From assembly GCA_031472005.1 (NCBI GenBank), contig PZJY01000010.1, forward strand, positions 868,001 through 932,000: a DNA stretch of 64,000 bases, read 5' to 3'. Below are positions 1-10,800 of this stretch, one piece after another. Source of the stretch: Tetracladium setigerum (Eukaryota; Ascomycota; Leotiomycetes; Helotiales). Every line of letters begins with the position of its first letter. The first letter of the stretch is position 1. The notes beneath the pieces were generated by a model. The model saw only the letters and a program-made list of their open reading frames with translations. It was not told the DNA's origin and searched no databases. The translations under genes were made by a program, and so were the position numbers.

Positions 1-298
1 AAGATATCTTCTTCGTAAGCTCACCCTCTAACTTTTCTTGATAGGTAGTCAAGCTTGAAAGTCGAGCAAAAGTTACACCGAGCCAATAAAAGCTTCGTCC
101 ACCCGTCATAAACGGCGCCATCTCTTCCATGTCAATTATTGAAATAAGTAAGAATAGCAACGCCGCCACCAGCCCTTTGTTTGGAAACTGCCTAAAGGAA
201 CACATCCCATCATCACTTCTTCTGTATTCCGGCTCCCGGTGACAGAATGGCCGAGCGAAATAACCCTATTATGATGTTGAGAATAGGGAATACTCGGC
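1..298. other. Window edge, no gene seen
   Basis: I see no supportable gene here. The open frames present are short and antisense to each other. It lies 3' of the leftward 2EXR-like gene and probably holds its terminator region. Confidence 0.5.
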
Positions 299-1207
299 CT
301 ACCAAGCATCGAAAATAGTTTCTTGATCCTGAACCGAAAGAATCTTGGCAATCTCTGGTTTGGACTCGAGGATTTTCTTCGCCGCTTCCTGTATAGGAAT
401 ATCCTTATTTCGAAATACGCCAATCGCCGAAATACTTTTCAGCTTCAACAACTCGAGCAGGATCTTTCGCAGGGCTTCCACCGTTTCTTCCACTGTCAGC
501 CAAACAGGGTGAGGAGGCACCTGAACCCACTGAGAACTTTTGACTAGGTTGATTTCGATCTTCTCCAGACCAGTGAAATGCTTCAATAGGCTTCGAGTGA
601 TGGCTCGTAAATCTGCAACGGCGACCTTGGCACCAAGGACATATGGTCGGTCGTCACGGGAATTCCAAGAGCGATATCGAGCAATGGCTTGTACCTCGAT
701 TTGGACCATGGTGATGAGGGCGAGTTGTGGTTTCTTGACTCTATTCAGGAATGCTTTCATGGCATGGAGGTTAGGTTCGACTGTTGAGCCCCAGGCACCA
801 GCCCCGAAGATGAATTCAGCGGATGTGTAGCTAGGAAGATGGGTTGTTAGAAGACTCGTGATCCCGAAAAGTATTGAGGCCAACCTACTACCACGAGCTT
901 GCTTCCTTATGGATGGTTTTGTTGAGCATAAGCAGACACCAGAGGGCCGAGATTGGTCGAGACTTTCTTGTCCTTTTCGAGATTGGTGAGCGTATGCGAG
1001 TGGGATCAGTGACCATACACATGCTGTATATCATGTTTCTCAACTCCCTGAAGGTGTTAATGGGGGCCAAACAGAGTCAATTTGCCTGACTTACGGTGGG
1101 AGCTTCTCAAGAAGCGAGACCGATGGCTGGACCACTGAACTCGATGGAGTCGTAGGAGAAACAACAATCTCCGTCGAACTTGGCATCTCAATTACCTGAT
1201 TCTCCAT
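299..1207 (-). CDS. 2EXR/F-box-like domain protein, frame-broken
   Basis: Exon 1 is 1095-1207 (ATG at 1207); its GTAAGT donor joins a CAG acceptor so that exon 2 starts at 1047 and the join reads EKLPPELRNMIYSMCMV. This is the LPPELRNxIY opening of fungal 2EXR/F-box-like proteins, followed by the usual LNKTIHKEASS box. Right after that box (about 880-905) the frame runs into stop codons. The rest of the domain (ASILFG, then AEFIFGAGAWG) continues in another frame to a TAG at 299-301. No normal-length intron bridges the break; about 19 bases look surplus. The gene may be a pseudogene, a young frameshift or a sequence error. Function of the family is mostly unknown; some members are thought to act as ubiquitin-ligase adaptors. 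Confidence 0.6.
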
Positions 1208-1867
1208 TTTGAAAACTTTGTTATTGATACTTTGGGAGAGGTGTAGAGAGGAGGATGCGGGCGGTGTGCTGCCTGCCTAAAAGTAAAAAGGTATTCTGAA
1301 GATGGTTTCCCAGCGACTTCAGCTCGCTTGTCAGCTGGCGATTGGAGAAAGCTAAGCACAAAGTGTATGGTTAGCGGCTATATTAGCAACAATTTATTTT
1401 GTAAGGTAGTTAGTTCAGCTAATCAGATCGAGATCTAATTTCAGTCTCGATAGTAAAAGGCACGCCTGTTCACTTTGAGCCTTAGGTACTAAGGTATATG
1501 GATTTGTTGGTAAAGCTAACTGGTGGACAGGTAGATATAAAACAGCTGAAGATTACCGCGGAAATCGACCCATACCCAATAATAATACTATAATGATACT
1601 GCACTGTGATATATCTACTGTACCTCACCTGAGATGTGAAACAATCACGAGTGACAGCAGTTGTGAGGTCCAGGTCAAGCGACAACGCGTCGAGGCGAAC
1701 TTTGGTGCGCCTTGGCAAATGTACACTGCAACACGGCCACGGCGACTGATCTTCCTTCATGCAGTGGAAGATTTCCCCCGCGAATTGCATAGAAAAACGA
1801 CAACACATCCACCACCACAACCCGCCAACCTCTCAAATTGCATGGACAACTTGCACCTACCGACATA
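1208..1867. other. Divergent intergenic region
   Basis: These 660 bases separate the leftward 2EXR-like gene from the rightward Ran-binding protein gene and must hold both promoters and 5' leaders. No recognisable element or further gene was seen. Confidence 0.5.
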
Positions 1868-3661
1868 ATGTCTACTGCCCTCCCTAGGCAACCCGACTCG
1901 CCTCGCAATTCTGAGTCCCCAAAGTCTTCAAAGGAATCCGAGGCCAAGGCCAATCACAACCTGACGACACGAACAATGACTGGTGACGATCCGGCGCCAA
2001 CTACACAAAATGGAAACGGGAATGATGACCCTGCGACCGTCGCTGCGAGCGAAGAGCTAAAACACACATCGATTAGAGACAAAGACCCTGCCGAGGATAA
2101 GAGAGACCTGGAAACCGCGAAAGCTGGAGGTGAGAATGCAGAAGAAGACAAGGTGATGCACGAGACCTTGGGAGCAAGTACGCCAGTACTTTCCGACGGG
2201 CAAGACGAAGAAATGAGAGAGAGGTTATCATCGCCCAAGAAGAAGAGAGGTAGAGACCAAGACGACGATGGGGGGGAGCTGAAAGAAGATGACGAAGATC
2301 GAGGATCGTCGGCAGAGGGTAGCGTATCTGGGAGCAGGTCGAAGAGACTGGATAGACTGGAGCCAGAGAAGAAGAGGGTTAGAGATGGTTCAGAGGAGCG
2401 ATCTTCGAAGGTGGCAGATGATGAGGTAAAGGCTGAGGTGCGCTCATTTCCCCACCATCGCACCCTGGCACATGTTAACCTTAAGCAGGATTCCAAGACT
2501 ATCGATGCAACTACTGTAAATGAAAAGAAGGGCGAGGACGAGAAATCTGTAGAAAAATCAATCACGAAAATCGCAGATGAGAAACCCCAGACATCTGCCT
2601 CGGCGTTTGCAAGCTCTGGCTTTGCCTCTCTCGCTGCTGCAAGTACATCTCCCTTTGGCACCGTTGGAGCGTCGAAGCCGAGTGTTTTCGGAGGCGGATC
2701 GACGGCCTCGGGTTTTGGGGCTCTCTCTGGGTCAAAGTCCCCTACGCTTGGATCTACGACAAGCACAGGAGGATTTGGAGCTCTTGGTGGAAATAAGACT
2801 ACATCAGGTTTTGGGTTTGGTGGTGGAAGCACGACTGGCTTTGGCGCGATAGGAGGCGGAAGCGCTTTTGGTTCAGCATTGGGCAATGGGTTTGCAGGGG
2901 GCTCAGGCTCAAAGCTTTCAAGCTTTGCGGCTCCAGGTGCACCTATCGCTGCCAGTGCGTCTAAGCCAGCAAAGGCATTTGGCGCACCCGAGAGTGATGA
3001 AGACGATGGAAGTGGAGCAGAAGATACTGAAGGAGGTGCTGCTTCAGATGATGAAGAGGCGGCGAGAAGCAGTGCCTCGCCCGAAGACAAAAAGAAGACT
3101 AAACTACAGAAAGGTACGATCTCTCCATTTTCAGTTTTAATTTTTCTAATTGCTGTTTAGTTCCAGTCGATGATGGGGAAGCTGGAGAGGCGACTTTACT
3201 CCAGATTAGAGCTAAATTATTCGCAATTGGCTCGGCCGAGAACGGTTGGAAGGAACGTGGTGTTGGTACTTTGAAGATTAATGTGCCAAAATCTTGTGTT
3301 ACATACGATCATTCCGACCACCCAATACCAGGCTCTTTCGATCTCTCGGGACTGAACGATGAAGACCCCAGCGAACCTAAGATTCCTCGTCTGATCTTAC
3401 GGCAGGAAAATACACATCGTGTTATTCTCAACACTGCCCTCCTTAAAGCCATGAAATTCCAAGATAAGCAGGCGACCTCAACGGCACAAATTTTCTTCAC
3501 AGCAATTGAGGGCGATAAGGAACCAAAACCTGTAAATATGCTGCTCAAGGTACGCATTTCATCCTTTTCGTGGTCATACCACGCTAACAACATAATAGAT
3601 GTCAGAAGCAAACGCAACCCTGTTCCGATCAGAAGTCGCTTCGATCCAACGTGAACTATGA
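1868..3661 (+). CDS. YRB2: Ran-binding nucleoporin-like protein, Yrb2/RanBP3 type
   Basis: Three exons, 1868-3113, 3161-3549 and 3599-3661, close in frame to a 565-residue protein. The first in-frame ATG is at 1868. The N-terminal 240 residues are acidic and lysine-rich with basic KKKRGR and KKRVR stretches that could be nuclear signals. Residues about 240-370 are Gly/Ser-rich with many FG dipeptides (SGFGFGGG, TGFGAIGGG). An acidic segment follows, then a RanBP1-type domain from about residue 420 (GEATLLQIRAKLF, GWKERGVGTLKI) to the end. FG repeats plus a C-terminal Ran-binding domain are the layout of Yrb2/Hba1/RanBP3, cofactors of Crm1-dependent nuclear export. Nup2/Nup50 share these parts, but the KERGVGTLKI form and short length favour Yrb2. 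The role is inferred from the family. Confidence 0.85.
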
Positions 3662-4120
3662 ATTGACGAAAGATCATGACTTGATGAGGCATTCTGATAG
3701 ACATTTCACACCGCATTCTCTTTTGTCCTAGAAAATACACCGAGCGATTGTGATTGTCTTTTCTGGGGGGTTGGGCGGAGACTTTATGATACATTTTTGA
3801 GAGGTTTTTCAAGAATTAGTCGGGAGTTTGGGATATATCCAGCATAGCGGGGGAACTTGTTCTGGACAGGTACCTTTAATTTGCTGGTGGATTTGCGGTG
3901 TGTGGCTATACACAACACTTTCGAATAGTAAGAAACAGTGAAATGATAATGCCAAAATATATTGCTGCATTTGTGCCACGTGACTGCGTGATTGAGTTTG
4001 GGCGCGAACTTCCATTGACATCACCACTTGAGTTTCGCTGAACACAATCCACAACGTCTGAGTCTCAACCAAGTGTCATCCGATGTAATTGTGAGTCCAA
4101 ACGACAAGAATTGATCCAGA
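3662..4120. other. Intergenic between YRB2 and HRQ1
   Basis: A tandem spacer holding the YRB2 3' end and the HRQ1 promoter. Open frames here (for example the leftward ones at 3809-4072) have no family features. Nothing else seen. Confidence 0.5.
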
Positions 4121-7100
4121 ATGCCGCCGGGAATTGTAAATCGAAAAAGGAAGCGGAAAGATACCACTGATGGCCAAATCCCTGATGAACCCGAGCAATC
4201 CAATCCCTCGATACTTCCCACCAAGACGCACGATGGCGGTTCAAAGCCTCGAAGAACTCCAGCATCCAAAGCAAAAACTCCTGCTCTTCAGCGCCACGCG
4301 TCATCTGATGCAGTCGTCACAACCAGCGTACCATGGCCAGCCTCTTTCCAAACCCTCGAAAAGACCCATCGAGCCCTAAATCTCGTCTTTACTTTCTGCT
4401 GTACGCGCAAACACCTGGCGACAACCTTCGACACCATAAAAGCTGCGGTGGAGGGTCACATAAAGCGCAAATTGGAGGTAGAAGAAGTGGCAAAGATCGT
4501 GTGCTTGAGACCTGGGGGTATAAACTTTGCGTACGTGGATGAAGCCATGTTGCAGGTGGATGTTAGAGGTGCAGAGAGGGATGAGACATTCAAGGGTGGA
4601 AGGGCGAAAGATTGGTTTGCTGCTGGTCCTCCGCCAGATGCTTCTGTGGGTGGCATAACTGGAACGCAAAGTATTGACAACGGGGATCAGGGTATCACAG
4701 GCGATGGAAAGGAGGTCCTTTTCTTCGAGTTCATTGATGGGGATTTAAAACGCCAGGTTCAAGACAAGAAGACTGGAGAGCCTACCAAGGTTACGAGGAA
4801 GCTGAAAGATGAGGAGCTGAAGATGCCTGTGTACAGCCAAAAGCAAATGATGACTTTGATTGAGAAGCGGAATACTAAATTCGGCTCTGCTATCAACGCG
4901 TTCCTGAACCGATGTGAAGCGGAGGCCTTGGATCCAGAGACGACTTTGAAAAAGGAGGCGGAACCGTTTATTCCATTTCCGAGTTGTTCTCGAAGTACTA
5001 CGCCTGGACCAGAGTTCAGTGTTTTGCCAAAGTCGATTCCCAAGGAACGAAAAACCATTCCGGAAATCATCAATGAGCTTAAAGAGAGTTCGTGGTATAC
5101 CGAACAGATTGTTCCAGATGGTCATCGAGTGTTCGACCCTCAAGAAGCAATTTTCGGAGATCTGAATTTCCAGTTGAGCCAGAATCTGGTAAACGCGCTG
5201 TACAATACCAAAAATATCATCCGGCTTTATGCTCACCAAGCAGAAGCCATCAATAATCTTCACGATGGTCATCATGTTGTAGTCGCAACATCTACAAGCT
5301 CTGGAAAGTCTCTAATCTATCAACTTCCTGTTCTTCACGCTCTCGAGAGAGATCCCAATACGAGAGCAATGTACATTTTTCCAACAAAAGCACTTGCTCA
5401 GGATCAAAGGAGAAGCTTGAAGGAGATGATGAGATTTATGACTGGACTTGAAGAGACCATCGTTGAAACCTTCGATGGTGACACGCCCATGGCCGATCGC
5501 AGGTTGATCCGGGATGAGGGGCGGATCATTTTCACAAACCCAGATATGCTGCATATTACCATTCTCCCACAAGAGGAGAAATGGCGGTCTTTTCTTCAAA
5601 ATTTGAAGTATGTTGTTGTTGATGAGATCCACGTCTACAATGGACTTTTTGGCTCTCATGTAGCTCTGATCATGCGAAGATTGAGAAGGATATGTGCGGC
5701 GGTGGGCAACCGTCATATCAAGTTTATCTCTTGTTCGGCCACTGTTGCAAATCCAGAAGAACACTTCAAGACTATCTTTGGAATCACAGATGTGAAGTTG
5801 ACGGATTTTGATGGTTCGCCATCTGGAAGAAAAGAATTTCTTTGCTGGAACACCCCTTATAAGGATCCTGGAGATCCGTCAAGTGGTCGCGGTGATACAA
5901 TTGCAGAGTCAGCTCGACTGTTCTGTCAACTCATCTTGCGGGGCGTTCGGGTGATCGCATTTTGTAGAGTGCGGAAACAGTGCGAGGTTCTGGTAGGAGC
6001 AGTAAAGCATGAGTTGACAGCATTGGAACGTCCAGAATGCATGGCCAGAGTTATGGGCTACCGAGGAGGGTACACTCCACAAGATAGGCGCCGCATAGAG
6101 AGCGAGATGTTCGAGGGGAAGCTTTTGGGAATTATCGCTACGACAGCTTTAGAACTCGGTGTGGATATTGGGTCTTTGGATGCTGTGATTACTGTTGGGT
6201 TTCCATACACAATTGCAAATCTACGACAGCAATCTGGTCGAGCCGGTCGAAGAAACAAAGACTCACTCTCTATCTTGATTGGGGATTGCTTTCCAACTGA
6301 CCAGTATTACATGCAAAATCCCGATGAGATCTTCACGAAACCGAATTCTGAACTACAGGTTGATCTGCAAAATATGTTGGTTCTGGAAGGGCATATCCAA
6401 TGCGCTGCATATGAGATGCCTATTCGACCAGACGAGGATGAGGTATACTTTGGAAAGAATCTTGGAGACATTGCCGAAAATCGAATGTCAAAAGACACTC
6501 TCGGATTCTACCACTGCCACGAACGTTTCCGTCCTGTACCCTCCAAATTTGTGGCCATTCGAGACACCGAGGAGGATCATTTCGCAATTGTTGATATCAG
6601 CCACGGGAAGAACATTGTCTTGGAAGAGCTCGAAGCGTCGCGAGCCTTCTTCACTCTCTACGATGGTGGCATCTTCCTACACCAAGGCAATTCTTACCTG
6701 GTCAAAGAATTCCTCCCCGAGCGCAAAATCGCCAAGGTAGAACTGGTGCGAGTAGACTGGACTACACAACAACGAGATTACACGGACATCGACCCCATCG
6801 AAACAGAAGCCATCCGGCGCATCCCCAAATCCCTTTCAAAAGCCTACTATGGCCGCATCAAAATCCAACAAAACGTGTACGGCTTCTTCAAGCTCGACAA
6901 GAGACGTCGCATCCTCGATGCCATTCAAGTCGACAACCCTCCCGTCATCATCTTCAGCAAAGGCGTCTGGCTCGACGTCCCCAAACTTGCTCTTGATATT
7001 CTACAAGATCGACGCCTGAATGTGGCGGGTGCCATCCACGCAGCTGAACACGCGATGCTATCTCTGATGCCCAATTTTGTAATCAGCATGCCAGGCGACG

Positions 7101-7603
7101 TGCGCACCGAGTGCAAACTCGGTAAGAAAGAATTCTCCGAGAAAGAAAGCACGCGTAAACGGCCGGCAAGACTCACATTCTACGATGCGAAGGGCGGAGC
7201 AGGCGGCTCGGGTATCAGCACCAAGGCATTCGAATTCATTGATTTACTGCTGAAGCAGGCCGTGAGGCGAGTAGAGGCGTGCGTCTGTTTCGAGGGCTGT
7301 CTGGAATGCGTGTGTAGCGATACTTGTAAACATGCGAATGAGGTGATGAGTAAAGCGGGTAGTGAGGTTATCTTGAAGGCCTTGTTGAATATGGAGATTG
7401 ATGTTGAGGCGTTGCCGATGGGGCCGGAGGATTTTAGTCCCGTGGGGATAGAGACGGTGGTTTTGGCGAAGGAGGTGAGGCCTGCGAGGGCGGTGGAGGT
7501 GGAGGTTTTGGAGTTTCAGAGGGGAGGTGCTGGAAGGGGAGGGGAAGGGGAGTGGTTGTTGGGATGGTTGATGGGGAGGGCGTGGAGAGGGAGGTTGTTG
7601 TGA
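4121..7603 (+). CDS. HRQ1: ATP-dependent 3'-5' DNA helicase Hrq1 (RecQ4-like)
   Basis: Intronless, 1160 residues, starting at the ATG at 4121. Helicase motifs appear in order: Walker A ATSTSSGKSL (about residues 389-398), the DEIH Walker B (about 500), SCSAT (motif III), then in the second RecA lobe TTALELGVDIG and QQSGRAGRR (motif VI, about 703). The C-terminal part carries the DUF1998/MZB-type cysteine cluster CVCFEGCLECVCSDTC (about 1053-1068). This is the Hrq1 layout; the family unwinds DNA 3' to 5' and works in interstrand crosslink repair and telomere maintenance in the nucleus. The last 30 or so residues are Gly/Arg/Trp-rich and come from a purine-rich GGAG/GGTG tract, so the exact C-terminus is less certain than the rest. 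Converges with listerin. Confidence 0.93.
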   Translation: MPPGIVNRKRKRKDTTDGQIPDEPEQSNPSILPTKTHDGGSKPRRTPASKAKTPALQRHASSDAVVTTSVPWPASFQTLEKTHRALNLVFTFCCTRKHLATTFDTIKAAVEGHIKRKLEVEEVAKIVCLRPGGINFAYVDEAMLQVDVRGAERDETFKGGRAKDWFAAGPPPDASVGGITGTQSIDNGDQGITGDGKEVLFFEFIDGDLKRQVQDKKTGEPTKVTRKLKDEELKMPVYSQKQMMTLIEKRNTKFGSAINAFLNRCEAEALDPETTLKKEAEPFIPFPSCSRSTTPGPEFSVLPKSIPKERKTIPEIINELKESSWYTEQIVPDGHRVFDPQEAIFGDLNFQLSQNLVNALYNTKNIIRLYAHQAEAINNLHDGHHVVVATSTSSGKSLIYQLPVLHALERDPNTRAMYIFPTKALAQDQRRSLKEMMRFMTGLEETIVETFDGDTPMADRRLIRDEGRIIFTNPDMLHITILPQEEKWRSFLQNLKYVVVDEIHVYNGLFGSHVALIMRRLRRICAAVGNRHIKFISCSATVANPEEHFKTIFGITDVKLTDFDGSPSGRKEFLCWNTPYKDPGDPSSGRGDTIAESARLFCQLILRGVRVIAFCRVRKQCEVLVGAVKHELTALERPECMARVMGYRGGYTPQDRRRIESEMFEGKLLGIIATTALELGVDIGSLDAVITVGFPYTIANLRQQSGRAGRRNKDSLSILIGDCFPTDQYYMQNPDEIFTKPNSELQVDLQNMLVLEGHIQCAAYEMPIRPDEDEVYFGKNLGDIAENRMSKDTLGFYHCHERFRPVPSKFVAIRDTEEDHFAIVDISHGKNIVLEELEASRAFFTLYDGGIFLHQGNSYLVKEFLPERKIAKVELVRVDWTTQQRDYTDIDPIETEAIRRIPKSLSKAYYGRIKIQQNVYGFFKLDKRRRILDAIQVDNPPVIIFSKGVWLDVPKLALDILQDRRLNVAGAIHAAEHAMLSLMPNFVISMPGDVRTECKLGKKEFSEKESTRKRPARLTFYDAKGGAGGSGISTKAFEFIDLLLKQAVRRVEACVCFEGCLECVCSDTCKHANEVMSKAGSEVILKALLNMEIDVEALPMGPEDFSPVGIETVVLAKEVRPARAVEVEVLEFQRGGAGRGGEGEWLLGWLMGRAWRGRLL

Positions 7604-7862
7604 AGGACGAGCCGGAGGAGGATTGAGGGATTATGGGGTTGAATGATAAATGAAAAATAATAATGATAATGAGGAAGTAGTATGTATAGTATTATATGAG
7701 ATAATGAACATATTTTAATTTCAAGCCTGGGAACAAAAAAGACGAGTTTTAATGAGACATTAACAGATTGTCACGACAATCTTCGATTTCCTTTTAAAAT
7801 ATCTTCTCTCCTTGATCCCCTATCTCCTCTATATTGATCCCATATCTATATAAATATCTAAT
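7604..7862. terminator. Convergent 3' ends of HRQ1 and listerin
   Basis: A 259-base AT-rich stretch between two convergent stop codons. It contains AATAAT and TTTTAATTTC-like runs suited to polyadenylation on both strands. No gene. Confidence 0.4.
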
Positions 7863-10800
7863 CTACCTCCTCTTCGCCGGCCCCGCCGCATAATTAAACG
7901 GATTCCTACACAACGGACAAGTATTCTGATTACTGCTCGCAAACCACTTGAACAAGCAGCCAGAATGGAACAGATTCTTGCACGTCTGGCAGCGCTTATC
8001 CGGCATCTTCTTGTCGGCGGCAATGATGGAGTAGCAGATTGCGCATTCGGTTTGGCCTTTGAGGGCACCGACGACGTTCTTACGGAAGGTGATGAGACCG
8101 TCTGTTATGGAGCCATTCTGTTTTGGTGTTAGTTAGGGATTGATTTACGCTTGTTTCTCTCGCAAGATTTGAGGAGGGGAAGGGGGAAGGGAAAGGAAGG
8201 TAACTTACGGAGAATGTGATGGCGCCTTGGGTAATCATAAGCCAACTTGTCCATTTCTTCTCGGAAGCTGCGACGCGGTTCACACCTTCTACTTTGACGG
8301 GCTCGAGGGGATAGTTAGGTGGAAGACGAATCAGAATCTTGACGTTCATGTCATCGACTTCATAGCTGGCGTGGATCTCTCTTGCTCTTTTCACTACGGC
8401 TATGACAAGTTCTTTCTCGTCATCAGGTGGCGCTTCTTGCTCTTCTGCCCATTTGGTGACTTCGTCAAGCGTATCTTGAATGGCAAGAGGGGCGAAGTAC
8501 TTTTGTGACCAGGCTTCCATTGAGTTTCTAGTCTGCTTGGATTTGCAGTCCAGCCACCAGGTCTTGGCCAAGTTTGGAGTGTATTTCAAGGTCAAATAGT
8601 AGAGATTGATTAGAAGCCACTGCATACTTCGCTCGTTCGATTCTGAATTTGTTGCATCCCAGATATTGTAGGTTTTGATCATCTCATCGCTGAACCGTTC
8701 TTTTTCAAGATTTAATGGGTGGCCGGCAGAATGACCTAAAACGTCAAACAAAAAATCAAGCAACGGAGTGAGGTAATTCTCCGACTTGAGAATTTCGGTG
8801 TAGTCGTTTCGAACTTTGTAGGAAGCATTCGGATAAGATGCGAAGATCAGCTGCCATGACAACAAGTAACCACGAATCACAGTTGGAAATTCGACCAACT
8901 CTTCTTCTGAGAAGCTCTGCATTGATGGAGCATCGAGAAGGAGCGAAAGCAGCTCCTCCGGTAGCCGGGCATCTAAAGTTAATCTATTAGGACGAACCTT
9001 TTATATGTCTTGGAAGGACTTACCTTTATTTTCGAGAAGGACATCCACAGATATTTGCTGTTGAGCCTCCGGCAATGTCTTGGACAGGATATCATAAGCT
9101 GCAGATTGAACTGTTCGGAAATCGGACGCAACCAATGGATAGAATTCGGAGTGGTCCTTGATGGCGCTAGATGGTACGTGTGTGATCAGTCGTGAAAGAA
9201 GTCCATCAACAAATTCAAGTGGTTGATTTTCGCGAGATCTTCGGAGCTGGAGAAGCCTCACAAGACCTTCCGATATTTGATCCTGGAATTCAACCAAGGA
9301 GTCTTGAAGATCATCATTCGCATCTTCAAGATTGCGGAGAATGAGAAATAACTTTAATGAAATGCCAATCATAGGAATCGCGTCATCGGAAAGCTCGCCA
9401 TTCGTAGATGAGTTCCATATGGAAACACAGAACGAGAGAGACGTTTCCCAATATGTTCCAAAGACGGACTTGATCGCTGGAAGTAGCTTTTGGAGTGCAT
9501 GGCAAGCTTCAGATGCAAGACGAGGATTCGTTGCAGCCAAGATATCAGTCCAACCGAGAAGTTTCTGAACAGCAAAGACAAGTCTGTTTTGTGCAACAGG
9601 CAAGTCATCTGGATCGAAAATGCTGAGCGTTGAGTTTAGAAGAACCAATAATGGAAGAGTTTTATCGGCAGTCGCCGATGCCCCTGTGATATCGCTGACG
9701 AGACGGTTGCACAGGTTGTTTACCAACTTGCTGTTATCTAGATTTTCTCCCAGACCAGTTAGTATGCCAGTTGCACCCAATACATTTGATGTCGAAGATT
9801 TCAAAACATCAATCTTTGTTAGCCACTCATCACCACCCTCATTCTGCCATCCATGTGCATCCACTAGTTTCGAAAGAATATGGCTGAGCGATTTCGCAGA
9901 ATAGTAGGAGGATGCGGAATGGGAGAAGGAGGCTCCAATCAACTTGAAGATCAACTCATGCACCGTTGCCGAAGAGTCGGAAGTGCCTACAACGGCGTCT
10001 TCTTGGTTCCGGCGCCATGATCGAGAATCCAGAGCCAAAGAAACCAAGCAAGTCTGAGTGTTTGCTATGAAGTCCCTAATATCGTTGAGCGAATCCAACT
10101 CTTGATGCGTATCGAACAGCTCATTGCCATTCAGCAAGTCGACGTGGTCGGTGGCGAGTTCGAGAGTTAAACACAGCAGGAAAAGCAATTCTACCTGAGC
10201 AAGTCGTGGTATTGACTTGAATGCATCTTCAGATAGTAATGATGCGGTATACATTGCCATTCGAAGCGCAACAGAGTGTCCATTGAGATCTTTTTGAGAT
10301 TTGAAAGTCGAAATTGCCGGCTCCTTTACGAGATAGACAGCACCCGCAAATGGTCGCATTGCAGCCAAAGCTGGGCTTGGAAGAATATCGATAACATGCT
10401 TCAATTCTTCCGTCCAGCGTGTGATGTTTGGGAAAATAGCAACTAAGTCTCTTGAGTCTTTCGTAGCTTGCGTGACAAGCTTAGCTTGTTCAACCAACGT
10501 ATCGATACTGGAAAAATGTTAGTTGCGTCCAGAGATCAGAAAGTCAATGGTGTTAACTCACGAAAGGGATTGGGGACTGGCGAATTCGAGATTTTCTCGA
10601 ATGACATGCACAATGGGTGACTGTTTTGTGCCTGTCTGCTCAGATGTTTCGCTTGAGCTTTCAATGATGGCCTTAAGAGCCGTGGCCCTGGGAGCTACTG
10701 CCGAATCCGAAATTTCAGTCAATGCCAAAAGCTTTGTGACCAATGCCACATAAATTCGCTCATTCCTTAACAATTCGGGCTTCTTCGAAAGAGTTTCAAG

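Noticed and set aside
1954..3090. 378-residue leftward open frame
   Set aside because: It is the antisense shadow of the Ser/Gly-rich YRB2 first exon; composition mirrors the sense repeats and there is no family feature.
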